Positions 6,765 through 14,319 of a stretch of 17,962 nucleotides of DNA are shown here, in pieces. The position numbers and the translations under genes were made by a program. The stretch is from assembly GCA_900766795.1 (NCBI GenBank), contig CAAFWX010000138.1, positions 1 to 17,962 on the forward strand. Direction: 5' to 3'. The notes beneath the pieces were generated by a model. That model did no database searches. It was not told the origin of the DNA and worked only from the letters and a program-made list of their open reading frames with translations. This DNA is from Oscillospiraceae bacterium (GTDB lineage Bacteria; Bacillota_A; Clostridia; Oscillospirales; Ruminococcaceae). How positions within the stretch are numbered: position 1 is the stretch's first letter; each line of letters starts with the position of its first letter.

Positions 6765-7718
6765 TCACTCTGCAATAGTATACAGATAAGCAGCGCCGAT
6801 TATTCCTGCGTCGTTTCCGAGCTTGCAGATATCGAGCTTGGTGCTTCTTGCGGGGTCAATGCAGTAGCTTTCGCGCTTGATGAACTCGTTGAGCGGCTTT
6901 GTGAGGTTCTCGCCCTCCTTGCAGATACCGCCGCCGATAAGCAGCACCTCGGGCTGGAACGTGTTCACGATATTTGTAAGACCGCAGCCGAGATACTCAA
7001 TATACATATTCACCACGTCAATGGCAGCCGCGTCGCCTGCTCTCATGCCGTCAAAGGCGGTCTTTCCGTCAACCCCGTCAAGCGAGCCTGCGATTTCCCA
7101 CATCTTGCTGTCGGGGTGAGCCTGCATACCCTCCTTGGTCATGTTGATAAGCGCCGTCGCGGAGGAATAAGCCTCAAAGCAGCCCTTTCTGCCGCAGCCG
7201 CACTGTCTGCCGCCGTACTGAATGACGGTGTGACCCAGCTCCGCGCCGCAGAAGTTGAAGCCCGTGTAAATCTTGCCGTCAATGATAATACCGCCGCCGA
7301 CGCCCGTGCCGAGCGTTACAACGACAACGTCCTTGTAGCCCTTGCCCGCGCCGTTCAGCACCTCGCCGAATGCGGCAGCGTTTGCGTCGTTCTCAACATA
7401 GACCTCCTTGCCGAGCTTTGCCTTGATGAGAGTGCGCAGGTCGGTGTTGTTGAAGCCGAGGTTGCAGGAGTAAAGCACGATACCGCTGTTCCTGTTGGCA
7501 ACACCCGGAGTGCCGATTCCGATAGAGTTTACCTCGCCGATAGTTACCTTTGCTTCATTAAGCACCTGCCAAACCGCCTCAACAATGCTTGCGCAAATCT
7601 CCTCGGCAGGTCTGGGAAGATTTGTCTTTGCGTTAGCCTTTGCGATTATCTCATAGTTCTCGTTTACAAGACCAACCTTGATGTTTGTTCCGCCTAAGTC
7701 TATTCCTATGTTGTACAT
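6765..7718 (-). CDS. ROK-family sugar kinase, probable glucokinase
   Basis: A 317-residue ROK kinase, most likely a glucokinase making glucose-6-phosphate. Residues 5-12 (GIDLGGTN) form the ATP phosphate-binding loop, and VENDANAAAFGE (108-119) carries the catalytic Asp111. GTGVGGG (137-143) follows. The ROK zinc site is complete: GAELGHTV with His163, and CGCGRKGC with Cys173, Cys175 and Cys180. No helix-turn-helix domain precedes the kinase, so it is an enzyme rather than a ROK repressor. Glucose is the inferred substrate; N-acetylmannosamine or another hexose cannot be ruled out from motifs alone. It lies 22 bases after hprK, with AAAGG upstream of the ATG, so sugar phosphorylation is made together with its flux sensor. 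Confidence 0.92.
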   Translation of the reverse strand: MYNIGIDLGGTNIKVGLVNENYEIIAKANAKTNLPRPAEEICASIVEAVWQVLNEAKVTIGEVNSIGIGTPGVANRNSGIVLYSCNLGFNNTDLRTLIKAKLGKEVYVENDANAAAFGEVLNGAGKGYKDVVVVTLGTGVGGGIIIDGKIYTGFNFCGAELGHTVIQYGGRQCGCGRKGCFEAYSSATALINMTKEGMQAHPDSKMWEIAGSLDGVDGKTAFDGMRAGDAAAIDVVNMYIEYLGCGLTNIVNTFQPEVLLIGGGICKEGENLTKPLNEFIKRESYCIDPARSTKLDICKLGNDAGIIGAAYLYTIAE

Positions 7719-7740
7719 TTGCGTTGTGTCCTTTCAAGTT

Positions 7741-8712
7741 TCAGATGTTGAGGTCGCTCATGATTTCCTCGCTGTCGGAATCAATTCCGAGCTGGTGGAG
7801 CAAATCCTTTGCCGCGTTGTAGCCCATCTTCTTCTGACGGTTGTTCATTGCCGCAACCTCGAGGATAACAGCAAGGTTACGTCCGGGCTTTACGGGGATA
7901 TTCAGCAGCGGTACCTTAACTCCCAGAATTGTCATATAGTGAGTGTCTACGCCCATTCTGTCGTAGGTCTTTTCGGGATTCCAAAGCTCCATCTCAACCA
8001 CAAGGTCAATCTTCTCGCTCATCTTGACAGCACCGATACCGAAAAGCTGACGCGCATTGATGATACCTATACCGCGCAGCTCAAGGAAGTGGCGGATATT
8101 GTCGGGGGAGCTTCCCACGAGGGTGATGTTGGAGGCTTTCTTGATTTCAACCGCGTCGTCTGCGATAAGGCGGTGACCGCGCTTTACAAGCTCGATAGCC
8201 GTTTCGCTCTTACCAACGCCGCTCTCGCCGAGGATAAGCACGCCCTCGCCGTAAATCTCAATAAGCACGCCATGGCGCGTAATTCTCGGAGCAAGCTGCA
8301 AATTAAGGAACGCAACCAGCTTTGAGATAAATACCGAAGTGCTTTCCTCGCTTCTCAGAATCGGAATGCCGTACTTGGGAGCCAGCTCCAGCATTTCCGG
8401 GAAAACATCGAGATTTCTCGTGATAATAAGCGCGGGAAAACGATAGGCAAGCAAGTCCTCTATGCGCTTTCTTCTGGTGTCAGCGTCCAGACCCGAAAGA
8501 TAGGAGTGCTCCATCTTTCCCATAACCTGTATTCGCTTGTTGTCGAAATATTCATAAAAACCCGCAAACTGAAGTCCGGGACGGTTTGTGTCATTGTTGG
8601 AGATAAGAGCGTTCCCGCCGTTTTCGGGCATATAGAGAACCTCAAGCTTGAACTCGTCAAGTATCTTTTGCAGCGGAAAGGAAAACTCTCTGCTGATTTC
8701 ATCAAGGGGCAT
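7741..8712 (-). CDS. hprK: HPr kinase/phosphorylase
   Basis: A 323-residue bifunctional HprK that phosphorylates HPr of the phosphotransferase system on Ser46 and reverses this, the central switch of carbon catabolite control in Bacillota. Walker A is GESGVGKS (162-169). His147 and the Asp185-Asp186 pair are the conserved catalytic residues, and ELRGIGIINARQLFG (211-225) is the family signature. PGRN (277-280) is the conserved C-terminal loop. The N-terminal domain (1-130) is the typical HprK_N fold. ATG 8712 follows AGGAAGGA. It leads the hprK operon behind a near-consensus promoter. Confidence 0.97.
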   Translation of the reverse strand: MPLDEISREFSFPLQKILDEFKLEVLYMPENGGNALISNNDTNRPGLQFAGFYEYFDNKRIQVMGKMEHSYLSGLDADTRRKRIEDLLAYRFPALIITRNLDVFPEMLELAPKYGIPILRSEESTSVFISKLVAFLNLQLAPRITRHGVLIEIYGEGVLILGESGVGKSETAIELVKRGHRLIADDAVEIKKASNITLVGSSPDNIRHFLELRGIGIINARQLFGIGAVKMSEKIDLVVEMELWNPEKTYDRMGVDTHYMTILGVKVPLLNIPVKPGRNLAVILEVAAMNNRQKKMGYNAAKDLLHQLGIDSDSEEIMSDLNI

Positions 8713-8727
8713 GTTTTTGTCCTTCCT

Positions 8728-8741
8728 CGGTCAAAAGACCG
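8728..8741 (-). promoter_or_regulatory. Leader hairpin abutting the hprK ribosome binding site
   Basis: A perfect CGGTC-TTTT-GACCG stem-loop in the hprK leader ends immediately before the AGGAAGGA ribosome binding site. It could affect initiation or mRNA stability. The stem is short (5 base pairs), so its importance is uncertain. Confidence 0.35.
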
Positions 8742-8783
8742 TTTTAATCTGCGGAATAACGTGTATAGTTTTCCACATATATC

Positions 8784-8812
8784 ATTATACAGCATTATCA
8801 CAATAAATGCAA
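8784..8812 (-). promoter_or_regulatory. Sigma-A-type promoter of the hprK operon
   Basis: On the minus strand, -10 TATAAT (8789-8784) is a perfect match and -35 TTGCAT (8812-8807) is a partial one, with a 17-base spacer. Predicted start near 8777, leader about 65 bases. Confidence 0.7.
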
Positions 8813-8959
8813 GGGATTTTTATGTAATTTTTCCGCGCAAGCTGCTTCACATTGCGCACTTAATACCGCACCAAAAAACTTCACATCACTCGCGCAATCC
8901 CCTGCACATTTGTATCTCCCAATCCCTGCAACGCTGTCGGGCTTTCGCTGGCAGAGCAA

Positions 8960-8986
8960 AACCCTCGACGAAAAGCACCGAGGGTT
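8960..8986 (-). terminator. rnhA terminator
   Basis: AACCCTCG and CGAGGGTT form a perfect 8-base-pair stem around an 11-base loop, starting 6 bases after the rnhA stop. On the minus strand the stem runs into a short TTTT. The T tract is short, but position and stem fit a Rho-independent terminator. Confidence 0.65.
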
Positions 8987-8992
8987 ATTGTT

Positions 8993-9442
8993 TTATTTAC
9001 CGGAGTAGAAATCTCTCTGCATAACCGCCAGACGGTCGCAGCGCTCGTTTTCCGCGTGCCCTGCGTGCCCCTTTATCCACGCAAACTCAACCTCGTGCTT
9101 GTCGAGCAAATCAAGTAACCGCTCCCATAAATCAGGGTTCAGCGCAGGCTTGCCGTCGGACTTTTTCCAGCCGCGCTTGCGCCAGCCCGCAGCCCAGCCC
9201 TTTGTTATTCCGTCCACGACGTATTTGCTGTCGGTCGTGAGCTTAACCTTGCACGGGAATTTCAGCGCTTCGAGCGCGTTTATTACTCCCAGAAGCTCCA
9301 TGCGGTTGTTTGTCGTGTGCGCTTCGCCTCCGCTCAACTCCTTTTCCTTGCCGCCGCAGCGAAGAATCGCTCCCCACCCGCCCGGACCGGGGTTTCCGCT
9401 GCATGCGCCGTCGGTGAATATCTCAACCTCTGTAATCTGCAT
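8993..9442 (-). CDS. rnhA: Ribonuclease HI
   Basis: A 149-residue RNase HI that cuts the RNA strand of RNA-DNA hybrids such as R-loops and primers. The acidic active-site residues are all present (numbered from the chosen start): Asp11 in [16 protein letters not shown], Glu49 in NNRMELLG, Asp71 in TTDSKYV and Asp136 in ENERCDRLA, plus the conserved His in KGHAGH. The [17 protein letters not shown] region is the basic handle of the E. coli-type enzyme. I chose ATG 9442, which AAAGGAG precedes by eight bases; a GTG at 9451 overlaps that site and is unlikely. It forms a single-gene unit with its own promoter and terminator. Confidence 0.96.
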   Translation of the reverse strand: MQITEVEIFTDGACSGNPGPGGWGAILRCGGKEKELSGGEAHTTNNRMELLGVINALEALKFPCKVKLTTDSKYVVDGITKGWAAGWRKRGWKKSDGKPALNPDLWERLLDLLDKHEVEFAWIKGHAGHAENERCDRLAVMQRDFYSGK

Positions 9443-9471
9443 TTTCGTCACTCCTTTGTTTATGTATCTCT

Positions 9472-9500
9472 ATTATAACCTATCCGCAGCGCTTTTGCAA
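9472..9500 (-). promoter_or_regulatory. Sigma-A-type promoter of rnhA
   Basis: On the minus strand, -10 TATAAT (9477-9472) is perfect and -35 TTGCAA (9500-9495) is partial, with a 17-base spacer, 30 bases upstream of the rnhA start codon. Confidence 0.65.
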
Positions 9501-9525
9501 GTCGAATTTCTGCACATTTCCGCAC

Positions 9526-9555
9526 AAAAAACAGCCCCCGTTTTGCGAGGGCTGT
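9526..9555 (-). terminator. Rho-independent terminator of the ABC/DUF5696 operon
   Basis: A ten-base-pair stem (ACAGCCC/GGGCTGT plus three inner pairs including one G-U) with a 5-base loop is followed by TTTTTT on the minus strand. It lies 12 bases past the last permease stop and closes the large operon. Confidence 0.88.
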
Positions 9556-9566
9556 AATTCGTAGGA

Positions 9567-10739
9567 TTAGTTTGCAAGACCTGCGCGCTCGATACCTTCT
9601 GTAAAGTACTTCTGGAGGAAGACATACATGATAACGATAGGCGCGATAGCCAACAGACAGCCTGCCTCCATCCAAACCACGAAGTCGGTCGCACGGCCAA
9701 CCTCACCGGTGAGATACATGGAGATGATGTTTGCAACGTTGTCAATCTTCAGGGAGATTGTGTTGGGATCCTTGAAGAACATCGAGGAAACGTAGAAGTC
9801 GTTCCAGTACCAAACGATGGAGAAGATGAATACCGTCAGGAACGAGCTAGCTGCATTGGGAACCATAACGCTGATGAAGGTCTTGAACGGACCGCAGCCG
9901 TCAAGGTATGCAGCGTCCTCAAGTTCCTTAGGAAGTCCGCGGAAGAACTGTCTGAACAGGTAGATGAACAGACCTGCACGAATACCGTTGCAGAACAGTG
10001 CGGGGATGTACATTGCAAGGTTTGTATCAACAAGCTTTATGGAGTCGCCGAGCAGAGCGTTGAACAGACCGAAGATATCGAAGTATCTGAACTGCATGTA
10101 CTGTGGGATAAGGATAATCTGCGTAGGAACGATAATCTGGAGCAGCACGATTACAAAGAGGAAATTCTTGCCCTTGAACTTGAATCGTGCGAAGCCGTAT
10201 CCCGTAAGTGCGCAGGTTCCTACCTGAAGAACTGAGGAAACGATGTTAAGAACCAGCGTATTCCACAGGGTCTTTGGGTACTCGATTGCCTTCCAGATTT
10301 CAGTGAAGTTCTCGAAACGAATGGTCTTTGGAATCCACATTACGGAGGGGTCGCTCATCTCCGCCTGCGGACGCAGGGAGGTCGAAATCATGTAAAGGAT
10401 AGGATACATGATGACGAACGACAGACCGAAGATGATAACGAATCTGAAGAAAGGCCATACATAGCTGCCTATTCTGCGCCAGAAGATGTACTTGTAGTGC
10501 TTTCTCTCCTTAGCGTTGTAGTGGCGGTAGTTTCTGATAATCTCGAAGTTGGAAACCTGATATGCGTCCTTGGTTTCCTTCTTCTTCTTTTCCTTCTTAG
10601 CGGGTTTTGCAGGTACGGCAGCGGCGTTGATGTCCGCGATGGTTTCTGCAATGCTCTCGGTGGTAGCTTCCTCGAAGGAAGTGTCTGTTACTTCAGCAGG
10701 CTGATTAGCAACATTTTCATTTAAATTGTTATCTGTCAC
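9567..10739 (-). CDS. Carbohydrate ABC transporter permease (MalG-like) with long N-terminal extension
   Basis: A membrane permease of the MalG/UgpE type, 390 residues and about 100 longer than usual. GTG 10739 is my chosen start because AAGGAGG, overlapping the stop of the preceding gene, lies eight bases upstream; an ATG at 10760 would place that site inside the gene. Residues 1-45 are acidic and low in complexity (EEATTESIAETIAD), then comes the lysine block AKKEKKKKETK near 47-57 and a basic, tyrosine-rich stretch before the first membrane segment near 93-118. About six membrane segments follow. The EAA loop contacting the ATPase is LEDAAYLDGCGPFKTFISVM (273-292). It pairs with the gene just upstream. 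Substrate is inferred only as a glycan or oligosaccharide. Confidence 0.92.
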   Translation of the reverse strand: MTDNNLNENVANQPAEVTDTSFEEATTESIAETIADINAAAVPAKPAKKEKKKKETKDAYQVSNFEIIRNYRHYNAKERKHYKYIFWRRIGSYVWPFFRFVIIFGLSFVIMYPILYMISTSLRPQAEMSDPSVMWIPKTIRFENFTEIWKAIEYPKTLWNTLVLNIVSSVLQVGTCALTGYGFARFKFKGKNFLFVIVLLQIIVPTQIILIPQYMQFRYFDIFGLFNALLGDSIKLVDTNLAMYIPALFCNGIRAGLFIYLFRQFFRGLPKELEDAAYLDGCGPFKTFISVMVPNAASSFLTVFIFSIVWYWNDFYVSSMFFKDPNTISLKIDNVANIISMYLTGEVGRATDFVVWMEAGCLLAIAPIVIMYVFLQKYFTEGIERAGLAN

Positions 10740-10752
10740 TTCTCTAACCTCC

Positions 10753-11952
10753 TTATTCATTCTCGTAGTATACGAACTTGTTTACTATCAGGCAGACAAT
10801 ACCGAGTATCGCGCCGACGATAGCGAAGTAAATCCAAGCGAGGGCAGCGGAATAACCGTACTCCCAGCGGCTGGACTGTGCGAGAACGTACTTCATGACT
10901 TCGTTGTCAGTAGATACGAACGCGTCGATGATGGTGTAAACCAGGTTTGCAAGAATCATCGGGGAGATGATGGGGAAGGTAATCTTCCAGAAGAACTCCC
11001 ATGCGGTTGCACCCTCCATGTTAGCCGCTTCCTTTGCGGAGGGAGGAATGTTCTGCAAAGCAGAGAGGAATATCAGAATCTGGATACCGGAGTTCCAAAC
11101 GAGGTTCAGCACGTTGGAGGTGATGTCCTGAATGAACTCGGTAAGCGTCTGATTGATGTTGTAGATACCGATGAACTCCATAAGCTCCGAAACGAGGTCC
11201 GTCTTGAACAGCGTGGAGAACTGAGCAGCGTCGGATACGCCCTGAGAGGTCATGTCACCGTTGATTACGGAGATAACAGGGCCGGTCGCGATAAGCACGG
11301 GGAGGAAGAAGATTGCTCTCGCGAGAGTTCTTCCTCTGAACTTCTGGTTCAGGATAACCGCGATGAACAGGGAGAAAATCAGGATAACCGCTGCCTGCGG
11401 GAGAATTTCACCCAGAGAGTTTACCAGCAGCTGGGGGAAGTCGGTATCAATAGTGAACGCCTTGATGTAGTTTGCAAAGCCGTTCCACTCGGTGTAGATA
11501 CCCGCGGAGGTCATGCCCTTTTCGAGTGCGCTTGCCTTGTCGAGCAGCTCGGTGTTACAAAGGGAGTACCACAGAGAAGTGAATACGGGGATTAGGAACA
11601 GCCAGATTGTGCCGACAGCCCAAAGAGCAATGAAGCCGTAGCCGTAAAGGCCTTTCTTCTTCTCATAGGGAATCTTGTTGGTCTTAATCTTGCGCTGTGC
11701 TTTTGCGCCGTCCTTTCTGCGAATGTCCACTTCTTCGTTTGCGGCATTGAACGCAGCGGCGGCAGCGGTATTGTGAGCCGAAACCCTGACGGGTGCGGGC
11801 GCGGGAGCTTCCTCAACCGCCTCCTCAACAGGAGTTTCTTTAGCCTCCGCAATTACGGGAGCTTCTTCAACAACAGGGGCTTCTTCAACAACGGGAGCCT
11901 CGGAAGCGACTTCTTCTGCAGCGTTGAGCTCGAGATTCTTTTCATCACTCAT
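10753..11952 (-). CDS. Carbohydrate ABC transporter permease (MalF-like) with acidic repeat extension
   Basis: A 399-residue permease of the MalF/UgpA type. Residues 1-58 are an acidic, disordered-looking segment with tandem VVEEAP units, followed by a basic stretch (about 78-100) and the first membrane segment near 103-127. The remaining membrane segments lie roughly at 180-202, 208-230, 283-302, 328-346 and 368-393. The EAA loop is KEAANMEGATAWEFFWKITF (307-326). The ATG overlaps the end of the DUF5696 gene by 8 bases, with AAAGGAG upstream, so translation is probably coupled. Its partner is the next gene. No ATPase is encoded nearby; a shared MsmX-type ATPase elsewhere is the usual solution in Bacillota and is inferred here. 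Confidence 0.93.
   Translation of the reverse strand: MSDEKNLELNAAEEVASEAPVVEEAPVVEEAPVIAEAKETPVEEAVEEAPAPAPVRVSAHNTAAAAAFNAANEEVDIRRKDGAKAQRKIKTNKIPYEKKKGLYGYGFIALWAVGTIWLFLIPVFTSLWYSLCNTELLDKASALEKGMTSAGIYTEWNGFANYIKAFTIDTDFPQLLVNSLGEILPQAAVILIFSLFIAVILNQKFRGRTLARAIFFLPVLIATGPVISVINGDMTSQGVSDAAQFSTLFKTDLVSELMEFIGIYNINQTLTEFIQDITSNVLNLVWNSGIQILIFLSALQNIPPSAKEAANMEGATAWEFFWKITFPIISPMILANLVYTIIDAFVSTDNEVMKYVLAQSSRWEYGYSAALAWIYFAIVGAILGIVCLIVNKFVYYENE
11861..11896 (-). repeat. Tandem 18-base repeat encoding VVEEAP units
   Basis: Two adjacent 18-base units beginning GCTTCTTCAACAAC on the plus strand differ at two positions and encode the repeated Val-Val-Glu-Glu-Ala-Pro motif of the permease extension. 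A third, degenerate unit follows in the protein. Unit number could vary between strains by slippage. Confidence 0.75.
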
Positions 11953-14275
11953 TTGTCAGTGCCGCTCCTTTCAGTCCATAGTCGGCGAGGTTTACACTCG
12001 CGCCGTTTACCTTAAGAGTAAGGTTAGCCAAATCTGCCTCGATTACAGTTCCGTCAGAGAAAGTTGTCTGAACGACCTTCTCGGAGAGGTACTTGAAATC
12101 GGTGATTGTCTTCTCCGAAAGAGGAGCGACAACATCCTTGCACAGCTTGTATTCGCCGGCGGCAACATCCAGCCAGCCCTTGTAGTATGCGTAGAACAGA
12201 TTCTCGTAGTCACAGTCTGTGAAATCGTTGGGGTTCTCGTACATCACCTCGTAGTGAACGGGAGTGCCCGTTGCAACAGAGAGCAGGAACAGCTCGTCTG
12301 CGGAGGAGCTTGCGTTCTTTGCCTTGGTGGTGTAGGGAATGTATCCGTGGATAACCATTTCGTACAGAGGAATGTCGTAATCGTACAGGTCGAAGTTGGA
12401 ACTGTACATAGGAACATCCTTTATAAAGTCCACATAAGCCAGTGCATAATCGTTGCAGGCATTTCCGACGAAGGTAAGACCCGCGTTCTTTATCATCTGA
12501 TATCCTGCCTTGAGGTTCTCGATAGCCTGCTGGCGGGAGGTTTCCTTCTTTGCGTTGGCGTTGAAGTCAGAATAGAGAACCTTTGTGCCGTCACCTACGG
12601 AGATTGCGCTGAGTCCCTCGGACTTGAAGCTGGAAACCACCTGGTCGTAAACCTTGGTGTAGTAAGCGGGAGTCAGGATATACCAGCTGTTTCTGGTGTC
12701 GTGAGGAGTGCCAAATGCAAGCTCGTATACGCCCTGAGTTGCATACGCCTTTGTTACGCCGATAACCGAAGCACCTGTCTTGGTGTAGCCGTTGCCGCTT
12801 CTCTCATATTCCATCAGGTCAACCGAGGGAACAAGCGTTCCGCCGATGCTCTCGAGATAGGATTTAAGCGACTTGAAGTCCTTCTTTCCGCCAAGCAAGG
12901 AGGAATACTGAACCTTGTTGGAAATCTGACCCTTGATACCCGACGTGTTAAAGTCGTAGTAGGTCAGGGTGATATCGGTTACGCTGCGGTCCGCAAACTC
13001 CTTTACGATTTCCTTAGCCTGCTCGTAGGTTGTAGCCGCGGTCTGGAGCTTTACGGGGAAGCCGAGAACAGAACGCTCCTTAACAGTGCCGCCGTAAACG
13101 TCGAGGTAGAAATGAGCGTCGTCAGCGGTTGTTTTCTTGGTGAGCACGCCTGTGTCAACAAGGTACTTCTGATAGCGCTGTGCGATATCGGAGTAGGTTG
13201 CGCCGCTCTTGGCGATTGGATAGTAGGAAACGGTCAGACGAGGCTCGGGGCACTTGTTGGTCTGATAAGCCTTAAGCGCCGAAGCGTTTGAACCGCCCAT
13301 GTAGTATGTATCGGTGGAGCGGAGCGTAAAGTTGAACCATGCGGAGTTGTAGCCGGTTGCTCTCTGACCTGCAACGCTCGCTCTGGCGGTAGCATACGCG
13401 GAGCCTTCGGTAACAACCTCAAGCAGAGCGTAATCCTGTTTAACCATACCCATAATGGGCAGGAAAGCGTTCTCGGTCTTCTTGGGAGCCATATCCTGGC
13501 TTATAGCAAGGTCGCGTCCGTAGATTCTCTGAGAATACTCGGCGGCGTTTGTCTTGCCGTTGTTGAAGTTGATAACTGCGCCCGAACCGTCAGGAGTTAC
13601 GATGTAGCCCTCCTCGTCGCAGTATGCGGCGCCAAGGTCCTGGAACAGACCGATATCAACAATCGAACGTGAGGATTCCTTGATGGAGGCAGGCTCGGCT
13701 AGCTCAATCTCGTAAATCTCATCGTTCAGGATAGAGATGTTGAAGTGGTCGCCGTCGAGAGTTACCTCATAGGGAATTACGATACCCTCGTTTGAGAAGG
13801 TTACGGTTGCCTTGAAGCCGCCGTCAATCTTCTGAAGAGAGGTTTCTCCGTTTGCTGCGGAGCGCAGCGTTGTATTCGGCGCTTCGGTATCGGTTACCTT
13901 TACACCGTTTACGACCATTGCGGACTTCATTTCGTCCTTTTTGGTCTTGCTCTTGATGTTGGGATCGTTGTCGGAGTTGTAGGGATTGCTCCAGATGTAG
14001 GAGCCGTTCGCTACATTCTTGACAGCGAATATACCGTTGCTCTCGTTTACATAGAGAACAAGGTCGCTTGTGCTGGCATACTCTTTCATTTCTGCAAGAG
14101 CTTCTTCCTCGCTGATGGAGGAAACCTCTTCGGAAGCCTCCTGACCTGCGTCGGCTGTTTCGGTAACCTCAGCCTGCGTATCAGCGGTTTCAGACCATGC
14201 CACGCTTTGGCTTGCGGTCAGCACCAGTGAAGAACAAAGTACGCCGACAAGCAATTTCTTGCGTAATTGAAGCAT
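11945..14275 (-). CDS. Large secreted DUF5696-like protein, possible glycoside-hydrolase-like enzyme
   Basis: A secreted protein of 776 residues from ATG 14275. This start gives a clean signal peptide (LQLRKK, hydrophobic core, cleavage near AWS-ETAD); an ATG at 14320 overlaps the YIP1 stop (TAATG) and would add 15 residues. After export come about 30 acidic low-complexity residues, then a beta-rich N-terminal domain (about 70-370) containing IVTPDGSGAVINFNNGKT. A barrel-like region follows (about 390-680) with YYDFN, SVGDGTKVLYSDFN and YDIPLYEMVIHGYIPYT. From memory this layout matches the family annotated DUF5696; I could not search. The alternating strands and clustered Asp, Glu, Tyr and His suggest a diverged TIM-barrel glycosidase, but no catalytic pair is proven. 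The adjacent permeases make glycan processing or binding plausible. Confidence 0.82.
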   Translation of the reverse strand: MLQLRKKLLVGVLCSSLVLTASQSVAWSETADTQAEVTETADAGQEASEEVSSISEEEALAEMKEYASTSDLVLYVNESNGIFAVKNVANGSYIWSNPYNSDNDPNIKSKTKKDEMKSAMVVNGVKVTDTEAPNTTLRSAANGETSLQKIDGGFKATVTFSNEGIVIPYEVTLDGDHFNISILNDEIYEIELAEPASIKESSRSIVDIGLFQDLGAAYCDEEGYIVTPDGSGAVINFNNGKTNAAEYSQRIYGRDLAISQDMAPKKTENAFLPIMGMVKQDYALLEVVTEGSAYATARASVAGQRATGYNSAWFNFTLRSTDTYYMGGSNASALKAYQTNKCPEPRLTVSYYPIAKSGATYSDIAQRYQKYLVDTGVLTKKTTADDAHFYLDVYGGTVKERSVLGFPVKLQTAATTYEQAKEIVKEFADRSVTDITLTYYDFNTSGIKGQISNKVQYSSLLGGKKDFKSLKSYLESIGGTLVPSVDLMEYERSGNGYTKTGASVIGVTKAYATQGVYELAFGTPHDTRNSWYILTPAYYTKVYDQVVSSFKSEGLSAISVGDGTKVLYSDFNANAKKETSRQQAIENLKAGYQMIKNAGLTFVGNACNDYALAYVDFIKDVPMYSSNFDLYDYDIPLYEMVIHGYIPYTTKAKNASSSADELFLLSVATGTPVHYEVMYENPNDFTDCDYENLFYAYYKGWLDVAAGEYKLCKDVVAPLSEKTITDFKYLSEKVVQTTFSDGTVIEADLANLTLKVNGASVNLADYGLKGAALTNE

Positions 14276-14319
14276 TTTTACACCACCATTTTCAATAATC
14301 AAAGCCTTGGGAATAGTCA

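Larger units (their letters stand above)
8713..8992. other. Intergenic region between rnhA and hprK
   Basis: The longest gene-free stretch, about 280 bases. It contains the rnhA terminator at 8960-8986, an inverted repeat GCGCAA-N11-TTGCGC at 8835-8857 roughly 25 bases upstream of the hprK -35 box, the hprK promoter and the leader hairpin. I see no open frame with a ribosome binding site and no RNA gene in the rest. Confidence 0.6.

Noticed and set aside
6701..6775. N-terminal extension of MurB starting at 6775
   Set aside because: It would overlap the ROK gene and lacks a ribosome binding site, while ATG 6700 has GGAGGGGAG directly upstream and gives the normal MurB length.
6744..7697. 317-codon open frame on the plus strand
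   Set aside because: Mirror of the ROK kinase gene, with no recognisable motif.
8960..8986. Terminator reading on the plus strand
   Set aside because: The hairpin also has T-rich sequence on its plus-strand side, but no plus-strand gene ends here. It is best explained as the rnhA terminator.
11924..13291. 455-codon open frame on the plus strand
   Set aside because: It lies wholly antisense to the well-supported secreted DUF5696-like gene and the permease start, has no convincing ribosome binding site, and its Val/Leu/Cys-rich translation shows no domain. It is a codon-bias shadow.
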